Shown one piece after another: positions 18,472 through 28,138 of a stretch of 64,000 bases of DNA. How positions within the stretch are numbered: the stretch's first letter is position 1; each line of letters starts with the position of its first letter. Under the pieces are notes generated by a model. That model saw only the letters and a list, made by a program, of their open reading frames with translations. It had not been told where the DNA came from and searched no databases. The stretch is from DASVTR01 sp033855775 (GTDB lineage Bacteria > Acidobacteriota > Blastocatellia > Pyrinomonadales > Pyrinomonadaceae). A program made the translations under genes and the position numbers. The stretch spans positions 1-64,000 of the forward strand of contig JAWVFT010000090.1 of NCBI GenBank assembly GCA_033855775.1, in the 5' to 3' direction.

Positions 18472-20148
18472 ATGCGAGTTCTGGCGCGCTCCACTCTGAC
18501 CTTGACGCTGCTCTGCGGGGCGATGGCTTGCGCCCTCGGACAGGCGGCGCAATCAACCGGCACAGGCACGATTACGGGCCGCATCACCGTCGGCGATAAA
18601 CCGGCGCGGGGCGTGACGGTCGTGCTGCTGACGGGCAATCCTTATGGCCCTGAGCGCAAGCCGCAGGCGCGTGCGACGACGGATGCCGAAGGACGGTTTC
18701 GCTTGTCGAACGTTCCAGCCGGTCGTCATGAAGTCGTCCCGGTCGCGCCCGCGTTCGTCGTGCCGGGAACCAGAACGGGCTATGGAAGTCAGGGCAAGAG
18801 CGTCAACCTCGTCGAAGGCGAGACGATTGACAAGATTGATTTCGCGCTTGTTCGCGGCGGCGTCATCACGGGTCGCGTCACGGACGCAGACGGGCGGCCC
18901 GTCATCGCCGAGCATCCGCAACTGACGCAGGCCGACCAGAGCAACGGACAGCGTAGCCCGCTCTTCTTCAACTCGAACTCGTTCGAGACTGATGACCGCG
19001 GCATCTACCGCATGTATGGAATCACGCCCGGTCGCTACAGGCTGAGCGTCGGCGTGGACAGCAAAGAGGGAGCGGTCAGAATCGGCTTCGGGCGCGGCGG
19101 CTTCTTCGCGCGCACTTTCCATCCCGGCGTGACGGATGAAGCGAAGGCCACGATTATCGAAGTGACGGAAGGCAGCGAGGCGACGAACGTTGACATCACG
19201 CTTGGTCGTCGCGCCGATACTTACGCCGTGTCGGGCCGCGTGGTTGATGCCGCGACAGGCAAGCCCGTTGCGAATATGGCCGTCGGCTACGGCTCTTTGA
19301 CTCCCGAAGGAAAGCAGATGCAGGGCTTCGGCTTCGGCAATCGCACGGACGCGGACGGCAACTTTCGCTTCGACGGACTTGTCCCCGGACGCTACGCAGC
19401 CTTCGCCGCCAACTTCGAGCAGCAGACGGAGGATTACAACGTGCCGGTTCCCTTCGAGATTAACGAGGGCGACGCGACCGGAGTGGTCATCAAGCTGCGG
19501 CGCGGAGCGAGCATCAGCGGCATGGTCGTTATAGAAGGCGCGAGCGACCGCTCAGTCCTCGCCAAAATCTCGCAACTGCGCATCGTCGCTTATCAGGAGT
19601 CGGAAGAGTTGAGCGCGCCTTCTTACGGGCAGGGCAGGTTGGTCGGGGCGGACGGCAGCTTTACCATCAGCGGCCTCAGTCCGGGCAAGGTCAGGTTGAT
19701 GCTTGGCGGCTGGCCTCCGCCGAAGGGCTTCTCGCTGCTGCGCGTCGAGCGCGACGGCGTTGAGCAACGCGCCGGAATTATGGAGGTCGCGGCGGGCAGC
19801 CAGCTAACAGGCGTGCGGATTGTAGTGGAGCACGGCACGGGCGTTGTGCGCGGGCAGGTGCAAGTCGAGAACGGCGAGTTGCCCGAAGGCACGCGCCTTT
19901 ACGTCAGCGCGCGACGCCCAGGTCAATCCGAGCCGAGCCTGCCCGGAGCCGAAGTTGACGCGCGCGGTCGCTTCGTGATGGAAGGATTGCCGCCCGGCGA
20001 GTACCAGTTGCGGCTGGCGGGCCGGCTCGGCATGGGCGGCCAGCATCTTCCGCCCGTCACGCAAAACGTCACGGTCACGAACGCAGTGGAAACGGAAGTC
20101 ACGCTCACGCTCAACTTCAGCGCGAAAGATGAGACGCCCAAGCCATGA
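18472..20148 (+). CDS. Secreted carboxypeptidase-regulatory-like repeat protein (first of pair)
   Basis: A 558-residue protein with a signal peptide (LARSTLTLTLLCGAMACALGQ). Several CarboxypepD_reg-like beta-sandwich repeats follow, recognisable by GTITGRITVGDKPARGVTVV (about 28), GVITGRVTDADGRPV (about 125), YAVSGRVVDAATGKPVANMA (about 245) and RFDGLVPGRYAAFA-type closing strands. These Ig-like modules are abundant in Acidobacteriota surface proteins and are probably structural or ligand-binding. ATG at 18472 is preferred: it follows AAGGAG and begins a good signal peptide, unlike an upstream in-frame start. It overlaps the next gene by 4 nt (ATGA). Confidence 0.8.
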   Translation: MRVLARSTLTLTLLCGAMACALGQAAQSTGTGTITGRITVGDKPARGVTVVLLTGNPYGPERKPQARATTDAEGRFRLSNVPAGRHEVVPVAPAFVVPGTRTGYGSQGKSVNLVEGETIDKIDFALVRGGVITGRVTDADGRPVIAEHPQLTQADQSNGQRSPLFFNSNSFETDDRGIYRMYGITPGRYRLSVGVDSKEGAVRIGFGRGGFFARTFHPGVTDEAKATIIEVTEGSEATNVDITLGRRADTYAVSGRVVDAATGKPVANMAVGYGSLTPEGKQMQGFGFGNRTDADGNFRFDGLVPGRYAAFAANFEQQTEDYNVPVPFEINEGDATGVVIKLRRGASISGMVVIEGASDRSVLAKISQLRIVAYQESEELSAPSYGQGRLVGADGSFTISGLSPGKVRLMLGGWPPPKGFSLLRVERDGVEQRAGIMEVAAGSQLTGVRIVVEHGTGVVRGQVQVENGELPEGTRLYVSARRPGQSEPSLPGAEVDARGRFVMEGLPPGEYQLRLAGRLGMGGQHLPPVTQNVTVTNAVETEVTLTLNFSAKDETPKP

Positions 20149-22061
20149 ACTCTCACTTTGAGACGCCGCCGAAAAAGAGAGGGACCGAAGACCGCACGGC
20201 GCGCAGCCTGCTCTTCGCTTTCATCTTCACGCTCTTGCTGCTCGTCCCTCATCCGGCGAGAGCGCAGCAACCGGCAGCCACGCCTGTCAAGCCGTCAACG
20301 AAAAGCGCGCAGCCCGCTCCGGTCAACAAAGCCGCGATTGCAGCAGCAGCAGACGCGCCGCGCACAGGCTCGATAATGGGCCGCGTTCTGACGGACGACG
20401 GGCGGCCGCTGGCAAACGCCGCGGTCATCGTCTATGCGGTCGGGGCGAACGCGCCGCCGACCGGAGACACGACGGATGCCGACGGCAAATTTCAGGTCAA
20501 AGCGTTGCGGCCCGCCGCTTACCTCGTGCAGGCGAACGCGCCGGGCTACGTCTCCGCCGACGCCGGAGCGGAAGCCGTCGTGCCGCGCTTGTATCGTGTC
20601 GGCGAGAGCGTCAACTTGACGATGATAAAGGGCGGCGTTATCACAGGCATGGTGACAAACGCCGAGGGCGAAGCAATCGTCGGAGCCACCGTGCGCGCCT
20701 TTCGCGTCCGCACGGCAACCGAGCCGAACGCCTTCTCCTTTCGCTTCAACAGTCCGAGGACGACGGATGACCGCGGCGTCTACAGGCTCTACGGGTTGGA
20801 GCCGGGCGTGTATATCGTCGCCGTCGGCGGCAGCGGCGCGCAATTCTACGGCTCGCTCAACGCCTACGACGGCGACGCCCCGACCTATTATCCTTCGGCC
20901 ACGCGCGACACCGCCGCCGAGTTGACCGTTCACGCCGGCGAAGAATTGAACGGCATTGACGTGCGCTATCGCGGCGAGCGCGGCCACGCCGTCAGCGGCT
21001 TTGCTTCCGGCAACACGGGCGACGCAGGCTTGGGCTACAACACCACTTCGCTGACTTTGTTTCAAGGGACGAGCGCGACGCCTGAGTCGTTCACCTTCGC
21101 CGGCAGCGACGAAAACAATCGCTCGTTCGTTTTTGACGGCATCCCCGACGGCGAGTTTACTTTGGCCGCCCTGCGCTCGCTCGGCAACACGGGCGAGATG
21201 TTGACGGCGACGCGCAAAGTCACGGTGCGCGGCGCGGATGTCACGGGCCTCGAACTCAAGCTCGAACCGCTCGGCGCCGTCAACGGAAACATCATTCTCG
21301 AACCGCCGCCGAAACCCGTTTGCGCCCCGCAGCGCAACTCCGCCTTGACGGAAATAACCGTCGCCGCCCGCCGCGATGAGAAAGAGAAGAAGAACGAAAA
21401 TGTTCTTCCCTCATACCTGCGCCGCTGGCCCACGGCTGCGAACGATAAAGGCGAGTTCAAGCTCTTCAACCTTACCGGCGGCAGCTATCGCCTCAACCTT
21501 CAACTGCCCGGCGATGACTGGTTCATCCGCTCGATTGCGCTGCCCGCCGCCGCCGCTGCTGCTGTCGCGCAAGCCAACGCAAAGTCTGCCGTGCAGGGCA
21601 AGTCGAACGTGCCGGGAAAGTTCGTTCTCAAAAACGGCGAGCGCATCAACGGCATAACCGTCACCGTCGCGCAGGGCGCGGCGTCTCTGCGCGGGCGCGT
21701 GGCCTCTGCCGCCGAGGGCGTCGCGCTGCCCGCAAGATTGCGCCTCTTCCTCGTTCCCGTAGAGCCTGAACGAGCGGCGGACACGTTGCGTTACATGGAA
21801 GCGACGATTGAGAAGGACGGGCTGTTCGCTGTCGGCGGCATCGCGCCGGGTCGCTACTGGCTCATCGCGCGCGTTGACGTTGAAAGCGAAAGCGAGGGCG
21901 AGGAGCGACGCGCTGTCGCAGAGGACGCCGCCGAGCGCGATAAGCTGCGCGCGTTGGCCGAGAGCGCGGGCGTCAAAATTGAGTTACAGCCATGTCAACG
22001 TCTCGCCGACTACGTGCTAAACTACGGCTCAACGCCAGCCACACAACCTGTCGTCAAATGA
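20145..22061 (+). CDS. Secreted carboxypeptidase-regulatory-like repeat protein (second of pair)
   Basis: A 638-residue paralogue of the preceding protein, with a hydrophobic export segment at about residues 23-41 (SLLFAFIFTLLLLVPHPARA). Repeats include GSIMGRVLTDDGRPLANAAV (about 75), GVITGMVTNAEGEAIVGATV (about 165) and RGRVASAAEGVALPARLRLF (about 508), with closing GRYWLIARV-type strands. Its ATG overlaps the stop of the first gene, so the two are translationally coupled and may form one surface complex. The three-gene ATPase unit starts 99 nt downstream; whether that is co-transcribed is not known. Confidence 0.8.
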   Translation: MNSHFETPPKKRGTEDRTARSLLFAFIFTLLLLVPHPARAQQPAATPVKPSTKSAQPAPVNKAAIAAAADAPRTGSIMGRVLTDDGRPLANAAVIVYAVGANAPPTGDTTDADGKFQVKALRPAAYLVQANAPGYVSADAGAEAVVPRLYRVGESVNLTMIKGGVITGMVTNAEGEAIVGATVRAFRVRTATEPNAFSFRFNSPRTTDDRGVYRLYGLEPGVYIVAVGGSGAQFYGSLNAYDGDAPTYYPSATRDTAAELTVHAGEELNGIDVRYRGERGHAVSGFASGNTGDAGLGYNTTSLTLFQGTSATPESFTFAGSDENNRSFVFDGIPDGEFTLAALRSLGNTGEMLTATRKVTVRGADVTGLELKLEPLGAVNGNIILEPPPKPVCAPQRNSALTEITVAARRDEKEKKNENVLPSYLRRWPTAANDKGEFKLFNLTGGSYRLNLQLPGDDWFIRSIALPAAAAAAVAQANAKSAVQGKSNVPGKFVLKNGERINGITVTVAQGAASLRGRVASAAEGVALPARLRLFLVPVEPERAADTLRYMEATIEKDGLFAVGGIAPGRYWLIARVDVESESEGEERRAVAEDAAERDKLRALAESAGVKIELQPCQRLADYVLNYGSTPATQPVVK

Positions 22062-22160
22062 CGCGGAGTTTCATCGCTCCTGCGCGTGCGGCGGACGCGG
22101 CGGGCGACGACAGACTTGAGATGAGAGCGGAGCTTTTCGGGCGGCGGATGACGGTGATTG

Positions 22161-23552
22161 ATGGCTAAAATTTATATCTCTTCAACCTACGAAGACCTCA
22201 AAGAGTTTCGGGAAGAAGCATATCGCGCGCTCAGGCAGTTGCGCCATGATGTCGTGGCGATGGAAGATTACGCGGCTTCCGACCAGCGACCGCTCGACGT
22301 GTGCCTCTCCGATGTCGCCGCGTGCGACATCTACGTCGGCATCTTCGCGTGGCGTTACGGCTTTGTGCCGCCCGCCGACAACACGGAACGCCGCTCGATT
22401 ACCGAACTCGAATTTCGCCACGCCGCCGCCAACGGCAAAAAGTGTCTCATCTTCCTGCTGCATGAAGATGTGCCATGGCCGCCGTCGTTGATGGAGAAGG
22501 GCGAAGGCGGGGAACGCCTGCACGCTCTGCGCGCGGAGTTGATGGACAAGTATTCGGTGGACTTCTTTCGCAACAAGGACGACCTTGCGCGACGCATCAG
22601 CGCCGCCGTGCAGCATTCCGTCATCAGCAGCCCCTTGATTGCTCAGACGCCGACGCGCGCGACGATGTTGACGCCGACGACCGCGCTTCATCTGGGCCCT
22701 TTGCTTGCGAAGATGTGCGACCGTCGCCAGCAGGAGAACGAGTTCTTTGAAGTCTTCACGCTGAACTTGCGCGCGCGGCCCGGACTGCCGCAAATCTACA
22801 TGATCCGCGGCGAGGAAGGCGAATGTCACGACTCGCTGGTCGAGCGCTTAATGTCAACGCGCATGAAGCAGATTGCCGAAAAGCGTTGGGGTGCGCAAGG
22901 GAGCGTCATCACCTTCAGGACTCCGGCGTGGCCGACGGAAGGCGACGTGTTGGAACGCCGTCAGGAGTTGCAAAGAAATCTCTTCACCGAGTTTGACCCG
23001 ACCTACATGGAAGACGACCTTTCGGCGACGGCCCTGAGCCAGCTTCCGGCGCTCACGCTCGCGCCGCTCGTCGTCATTCGTCATCGCCTCCACGCCGCGC
23101 GTTGGGACACGGCGGCGCGCGAGCTTGTCCAGTGGTACATCTCCTACTGGAACGCGCTCAAGGTCGAGCAGACCGGCCCGCAATTTTTAATCTTCCTCAA
23201 CGTCATTTATCCCAGAATCCGCATGCAGCCCGCGAGTTGGTGGAAGACGATTTTGCGCGCGAAGCAGTTTGACAAAAAGCGCGTCGAGACCGAGTTGCAG
23301 GAGATAGCCCGGAGCCAGAGCGGCGGGCTTCCTTTCCTGCTCCTGAAAGAGTTGCTGCCCGTCACGCAGCACGAAGTGAAGGATTGGTTCAGCCAGTATA
23401 ATATTTACGACGAAAAGAAACGCAACGAGTTGGCGGAAAAGCTATTCACCGCCCGTAACGGACGCCTCGCCACTTTTAGAAGCATGGCGGACATCGAATA
23501 TGAACTGCGATTGATTCATCAGAACTACATTAAAGAGAGAGGGTATGTATGA
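22161..23552 (+). CDS. DUF4062 protein with a degenerate P-loop (iSTAND-like) C-terminal region
   Basis: First gene of a three-gene unit, 463 residues. Residues 1-90 are a DUF4062 domain (KIYISSTYEDLKEFREEAYR, then DIYVGIFAWRYGFVPP), a TIR-like flavodoxin fold common in defence and signalling STAND proteins. After a linker, from about residue 175, comes a segment (LLAKMCDRRQQENEFFEVF then MIRGEEGECHDSLVERLM) that looks like a NACHT/STAND NTPase start with the P-loop degraded: GEEGECHDS replaces GxxGxGKS/T. This fits the inactivated-STAND domains reported in MoxR-linked conflict systems; that match is my inference. ATG at 22161 is used rather than the TTG just before it. It overlaps the MoxR gene by 4 nt. 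Confidence 0.8.
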   Translation: MAKIYISSTYEDLKEFREEAYRALRQLRHDVVAMEDYAASDQRPLDVCLSDVAACDIYVGIFAWRYGFVPPADNTERRSITELEFRHAAANGKKCLIFLLHEDVPWPPSLMEKGEGGERLHALRAELMDKYSVDFFRNKDDLARRISAAVQHSVISSPLIAQTPTRATMLTPTTALHLGPLLAKMCDRRQQENEFFEVFTLNLRARPGLPQIYMIRGEEGECHDSLVERLMSTRMKQIAEKRWGAQGSVITFRTPAWPTEGDVLERRQELQRNLFTEFDPTYMEDDLSATALSQLPALTLAPLVVIRHRLHAARWDTAARELVQWYISYWNALKVEQTGPQFLIFLNVIYPRIRMQPASWWKTILRAKQFDKKRVETELQEIARSQSGGLPFLLLKELLPVTQHEVKDWFSQYNIYDEKKRNELAEKLFTARNGRLATFRSMADIEYELRLIHQNYIKERGYV

Positions 23553-24532
23553 CAGAGGGAAACGATTTTAAGTTTTACGCCGGGGACGGCAGCACGATGG
23601 CGATGCGCGGCCAGCGCCTGCCGCTCTATGAGAAGGTCGCGGCCTTGAACGACCCGGCGGGCTACTTGGCCGACCGCGGCCTGCGCGATGCGGTCAACGT
23701 CGCGCTCACGCTTGGTCAACCGCTGCTCGTCACAGGGGAGCCGGGAACGGGCAAGACGCAACTGGCCACCAGCGTCGCGCACGAGCTTGACTTGCCGTCC
23801 CCGCTCGTCTTTCACACGAAAACAACTTCGACCGCCAAAGACCTTTTCTATCGCTACGACGCCCTGCGCCATTTTCACGATTCGCAGTTTCGTGAGGAAG
23901 CCGCCCCGATTGAAACCTACATCACTTACGAAGCCCTGGGCCAAGCCATCCTGCTTTCGATGAATGCGGCGGAGGCCAATCCGTTTCTGCCCGAACGGAT
24001 GCGCAACTGGGGGCCGATTCGCTCCGTCGTCCTGATTGACGAGATTGACAAAGCCCCGCGCGATTTGCCCAACGACGTGCTCAACGAAATCGAGAACATG
24101 TCTTTCACCGTCAAGGAGACGGGCCGCGCATTTTCCGCCGAGCAGAGCTATCGCCCGATACTTGTCCTGACCAGCAACTCTGAGAAGAACCTGCCCGACG
24201 CTTTCCTGCGTCGCTGCGTCTTCTATCACATCGCTTTCCCCAACCGCGAGCGCTTGAAAGAGATTGTCCAGCGGCGGCTCAAACTCGGCAGCGACTTCAC
24301 GCCGCAGATGGTTGACAACGCGATTCTGCACTTCGAGAAGATTCGTGATTTGACCTTGAAGAAGAAGCCCGCGACCGCCGAACTGCTGGCGTGGATTCGC
24401 GTGCTCGAAAAGCGACATCTGGACGTGAGCCGCCTCAAGCCCGGCGAGGCCGAAGCCTTAGCTTTCACCTACTCCATCCTCGCCAAGAGCAAAGAAGATC
24501 AGGAGATGATTGTCCAGAATCTCCAACGTTAA
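23549..24532 (+). CDS. MoxR-family AAA+ ATPase
   Basis: Second gene of the unit, 327 residues. Walker A is GEPGTGKT (about residue 65), Walker B is VVLIDEIDKAPRDLPNDVLN (about 158), sensor 1 is ILVLTSNSEKNLPDAFLRRC (about 208) with its arginine finger, and a C-terminal lid follows. MoxR proteins act as chaperone-like ATPases, usually with a vWA-domain partner encoded next door. Here the neighbour has a CoxE-like N-terminus and a vWA-like region without an intact metal site. The ATG overlaps the DUF4062 stop and the gene ends 4 nt before the next ATG, so all three are very likely made together. Confidence 0.92.
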   Translation: MTEGNDFKFYAGDGSTMAMRGQRLPLYEKVAALNDPAGYLADRGLRDAVNVALTLGQPLLVTGEPGTGKTQLATSVAHELDLPSPLVFHTKTTSTAKDLFYRYDALRHFHDSQFREEAAPIETYITYEALGQAILLSMNAAEANPFLPERMRNWGPIRSVVLIDEIDKAPRDLPNDVLNEIENMSFTVKETGRAFSAEQSYRPILVLTSNSEKNLPDAFLRRCVFYHIAFPNRERLKEIVQRRLKLGSDFTPQMVDNAILHFEKIRDLTLKKKPATAELLAWIRVLEKRHLDVSRLKPGEAEALAFTYSILAKSKEDQEMIVQNLQR

Positions 24533-24536
24533 AATC

Positions 24537-27500
24537 ATGATTGGCGTTAGTCAAAAGAACGATGCTCAAATAATGTTCGGCGAGTTGCTGTCGCACTTGC
24601 GGCAGCACGGCTTCGCCATCGGCGTTGACCATTACCTGCGCCTGCACGAGTTGCTCGACAAGGTTGGCGACCGCTGCGCGCCGGAAGACTTGCGAACGCT
24701 GCTCGCGCCAATCTTCGCCACCAGCCCCGGCCAGCAAGAGCAATTCTATCGCGCCTTCGACGCTTACTTCTCTCTCTTTGAACCGGCGACGCTGAAGGAC
24801 GCGCCAGCGCGCACCGCTCTGCAAGTGCGCCCGAAAGAGTCGCGGCGTCCGCAGGCGAGCGCGCCGCCCGCGCCCGCCGTCTTTCAAAAGAAGTGGCTCT
24901 ACGTCGTCGCTCCAATCGTTCTGCTGTTGCTCATCGCGGGCGTCGTATTCCTGAGCCGTCGCGGCGCGCAGCCAATTCAGAACAGCAATCAACCGCTGAA
25001 CGCCAACGCGCAGCCGCCCTTGACGAACGCCAACACGAGCGCGCCGCCCGTCATCGAACTGCCCACGCAGCAGCCGACATTCGAGCAGCCAATAACGAGC
25101 GAGCCAAACGCGACGACGGGCGAGCCGGGAATAGTTCAACCGCCGCTGCCGCCAACGCAGGCCACGCCGCAAGCGTCGCCCGCGCCTTCCGCGACGCCCG
25201 CCGGGCCAAACTTTTACGAGCGACACCGGACAGCTATTTACTTAACGACGCTCTTTGCGCCGCTCGCCCTCTTCTTGCTTTACGAGTGGCTGCGTCGCCG
25301 TCGCAAGCGCATCCTGAGCGAAAGAGAGAGCCGCCGCAAGGCTCCTTACGTCTGGCCCGTGCGCGTTGACGAGCCGCTGCCGAAGCTCTTCGAGTCGGAG
25401 CAGTTTTACACCGCCGCGCGTCTCCTGCGGCGGCGGCAGGTTGACGAATTTTATCGCCTCGATGTCGAAGCAACGGTCGCGGCCACCATCGCCTCGCTCG
25501 GCTTTCCGAGCTTTCGCTACAAGTCCGCCAGCAAGCCGCCCGAATACCTTGCGCTCATCGACCGCGCCTCTTTCCGCGACCATCAAGCCCAACTCTTCAA
25601 CGAACTGACGAAGGCTTTGGAGACGGAAGGCGTCTTCGTCGTCAGCTATTTTTACGATGAAGACCCGCGCGTCTGTCGCAACGAGAGCGGCGACGAAAGC
25701 CTTCACTTGAGCGAGCTACAAAACAAGTACGGCACGCACCGCTTGCTCATCTTCGGCGACGGCGCGAAGCTGCTGGACCCTTTGAGCGGCAAGCTCGAAT
25801 CATGGACGACGCTGTTGACGAACTGGCAAGACCGCGCCGTGCTGACGCCCGCGCCGCCCTTGCGCTGGTCTTTGCGCGAGCGCGCTCTGGCCGGGCAGTT
25901 CGTCCTGCTGCCCGCCACGCTCGACGGCATCCAAGCCCTCGTTGACTACTTCGAGGCAGCCGTCACGCCCGACATGCGCGTCTGGTCGCGCGCCAGCGAC
26001 AAGAGCAGCGCGACTGTTGACTTTGACCGGCCGCTGACGGTCAAGATGCTGCGCGAGCATCTCGGCAAGGATGTCTTTGAATGGCTCTGCGCGTGCGCCA
26101 TCTACCCCGAATTGCATTGGGACTTGACGCTCTACATCGGACAGCTTCCGGCTCTCAGCAACAATCTGGTGCGCGAGCAAAACTTGCTGCGGCTCGTCCA
26201 GCTTCCATGGTTTCGCACAGGCGCGATGCCCGACAATCTACGCTGGCAGTTGATTAACGAACTGCCGCCGGAAAAGGCCAAGGCGATTCGCACGAGCCTG
26301 ATTCAACTGCTGGAAAAAAATCCGCCGCCCAAGCAGACCGTCGCCGAAGAGAGTTATCAACTGAACCTCACGGCGCAACGCTGGCTGCACTCGCGCAGCC
26401 GTCAACGCCTGCGCGAGTTGATAGACTTGATGCGCAGGCTGCCGCGCAGCGTCGCCCTGCGCGACCAAACGCTCGTTCGTTATCTGGAAGCGACGCCCGC
26501 GCCGCCGCTCAACGTCACGCTGCCCGCGCGCTTTCGCCAGCTTGCTTTTCAAAACGGCTTGCCTGCCTTCGGACTCAAGACGAGCGCGCGACTCATCTTC
26601 ACGTTTCTGGCCGTTGGCATCGCCTGGACAGCCCTCCTCGCCTTTGCTCCGCGAACCGCGCCGCGCAATAACCTGAGCGCGTTGATTGCCAATTCGCTGC
26701 CCGCCCCGACGCCCGAACTCTTCCCCGCGTCGCCGCCATACACAGACTACACGGCGCAGAACACTGACCCGTCAGTCTTTCCGCCGGTCGCAGACCCGAA
26801 CGCCAACACGGCGTTTCCGCCCGCGCAGCAATTGCCGTCCGTGAACGACAAGCCAACCGCCGCGCCGCCTTCCTTTACGCCGCCGCGAACGGGCGGCAGC
26901 ATAAGATTTCCGCGCGCTCCGAAGACGAACGCATTGACGGAGCCGACGCCCGACGCATCCGTCGCGCCGACACCGCAGCCGACGCCGACGCCTTTCCCGC
27001 CGCTCAAGCCAACACAGACGGCTGCGCAGAACGCCGCGAACCAATCTCAACCCGCCGTTCAGACGGAAGGCGCAATCATGCCGCCGTCAACCTCTATGCC
27101 GGATGAGACAGCGGCCCAATCGCAGGAGTTGAAACAGCAGACCGCGCCCAACAAAGTTAAGAGCAACGGCGGCATACGGCCCGAAGACCGCGCTCGGATA
27201 ACTGCGGCCCGCCTCTTTCAGGAGGGCGAGCGATTGCGCGCTCAGGCCATGCCCGCGCTGTTGCCGCAGGTCGTCAATAAATTTCAAGCGGCTCTCGCAG
27301 GCTATCGCACAGTCCAAGACCGCGCGGGCGAAGCGGCGATGCTCAACAACATCGGCGTCGTCTACAACTCGATGGGCGAGCGCGAGAAGGCGCTCGAATA
27401 CTACAGACAAGCTCTGGCCGTCACGCAGGAGTTGAACAATCGCTCCGGCCAAGCGGTCGCCCTCGGCAACGCCGGGAAGATTTACGAAGGCGTCGGCGAC

Positions 27501-27938
27501 AAGACGCTCGCCCAAGAATTTTACGACCAATCGCGCTCCGTCTGGCAGTCCGATTTGAGTCCTGACCGGAAGATGAAAGCGAGCGTCAGCGAGCGTCAGG
27601 TGAAGTTGGTGGACGCGACGACCGGGCAGGAGTTACGCACTCTCACGGGCCATACGGCGAGCGTCTTCGAAGTCGTCTTCAGCCCGGACGGCAAACGAGT
27701 GGCCTCGGCCAGCGACGACGGGCAAGTCAAAATCTGGAACGCCGCCAGCGGCGAAGAGCAGTTGACCTTCGGCCCCGGCGCGACCTCTGCCTATCACCTC
27801 AGCTTCAGCCCCGACGGCAAGACCATCATCACCACCGAAGCCAACGGGCGAACGAAGACTTGGGACGCCGCGACCGGCAAACTCCTGAACACCATCGAAC
27901 CACAGCCCGCGCCCGCCCAGAGCAACGCGCCGAAGTGA
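24537..27938 (+). CDS. Large multi-domain membrane protein: CoxE-N-like, degenerate vWA-like region, TPR and WD40
   Basis: Third gene of the unit, 1133 residues. Residues about 8-75 (ELLSHLRQHGFAIGVDHYLR through FYRAFDAYF) resemble the N-terminal helical region of CoxE/vWA proteins that partner MoxR ATPases. Membrane helices lie at about 119-139, 231-250 and 685-705, with Pro/Asn/Thr-rich linkers. Between the second and third helices, about 330-420, YLALIDRASFRDHQAQLFNE and HRLLIFGDGAKLLDP look like a vWA fold lacking the DxSxS metal motif. After the third helix come a Pro-rich stretch, about two TPRs (MLNNIGVVYNSMGEREKALE) and two to three WD40 repeats (LTGHTASVFEVVFSPDGKRV). ATG at 24537 follows the MoxR stop by 4 nt. 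Function as a conflict or signalling platform is inferred. Confidence 0.75.
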   Translation: MIGVSQKNDAQIMFGELLSHLRQHGFAIGVDHYLRLHELLDKVGDRCAPEDLRTLLAPIFATSPGQQEQFYRAFDAYFSLFEPATLKDAPARTALQVRPKESRRPQASAPPAPAVFQKKWLYVVAPIVLLLLIAGVVFLSRRGAQPIQNSNQPLNANAQPPLTNANTSAPPVIELPTQQPTFEQPITSEPNATTGEPGIVQPPLPPTQATPQASPAPSATPAGPNFYERHRTAIYLTTLFAPLALFLLYEWLRRRRKRILSERESRRKAPYVWPVRVDEPLPKLFESEQFYTAARLLRRRQVDEFYRLDVEATVAATIASLGFPSFRYKSASKPPEYLALIDRASFRDHQAQLFNELTKALETEGVFVVSYFYDEDPRVCRNESGDESLHLSELQNKYGTHRLLIFGDGAKLLDPLSGKLESWTTLLTNWQDRAVLTPAPPLRWSLRERALAGQFVLLPATLDGIQALVDYFEAAVTPDMRVWSRASDKSSATVDFDRPLTVKMLREHLGKDVFEWLCACAIYPELHWDLTLYIGQLPALSNNLVREQNLLRLVQLPWFRTGAMPDNLRWQLINELPPEKAKAIRTSLIQLLEKNPPPKQTVAEESYQLNLTAQRWLHSRSRQRLRELIDLMRRLPRSVALRDQTLVRYLEATPAPPLNVTLPARFRQLAFQNGLPAFGLKTSARLIFTFLAVGIAWTALLAFAPRTAPRNNLSALIANSLPAPTPELFPASPPYTDYTAQNTDPSVFPPVADPNANTAFPPAQQLPSVNDKPTAAPPSFTPPRTGGSIRFPRAPKTNALTEPTPDASVAPTPQPTPTPFPPLKPTQTAAQNAANQSQPAVQTEGAIMPPSTSMPDETAAQSQELKQQTAPNKVKSNGGIRPEDRARITAARLFQEGERLRAQAMPALLPQVVNKFQAALAGYRTVQDRAGEAAMLNNIGVVYNSMGEREKALEYYRQALAVTQELNNRSGQAVALGNAGKIYEGVGDKTLAQEFYDQSRSVWQSDLSPDRKMKASVSERQVKLVDATTGQELRTLTGHTASVFEVVFSPDGKRVASASDDGQVKIWNAASGEEQLTFGPGATSAYHLSFSPDGKTIITTEANGRTKTWDAATGKLLNTIEPQPAPAQSNAPK

Positions 27939-27948
27939 TAAGCGGCGG

Positions 27949-28051
27949 TTTCGCGCAAAGGCGCAAAGAAAAAGACAGAAGCTCGCAAAGGGCTGAATGC
28001 TTCTTTGCGAGCTTTGGTTTTTCTTTACCTTTGCGCCTTTGCGTGAAATCG
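27949..28051. repeat. Inverted repeat with GCGCAAAG octads after the three-gene unit
   Basis: The left arm (27949-27991) has two consecutive GCGCAAAG units, an A-rich run and AGCTCGCAAAGGG. The right arm (28003-28051) has CTTTGCGAGCTTTGG, a T-rich run and CTTTGCGCCTTTGCG. The long stem with T-rich stretches 10 nt after the stop at 27938 could also act as a terminator. Confidence 0.75.
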
Positions 28052-28138
28052 TTGCTTTCGTCGTCGCTCAAACTGCTCTTGCTTCACGCTTGATTTTGCA
28101 TGCGCGCCGTCGTGTGCTTAAATAATTTCGAGGATTCC

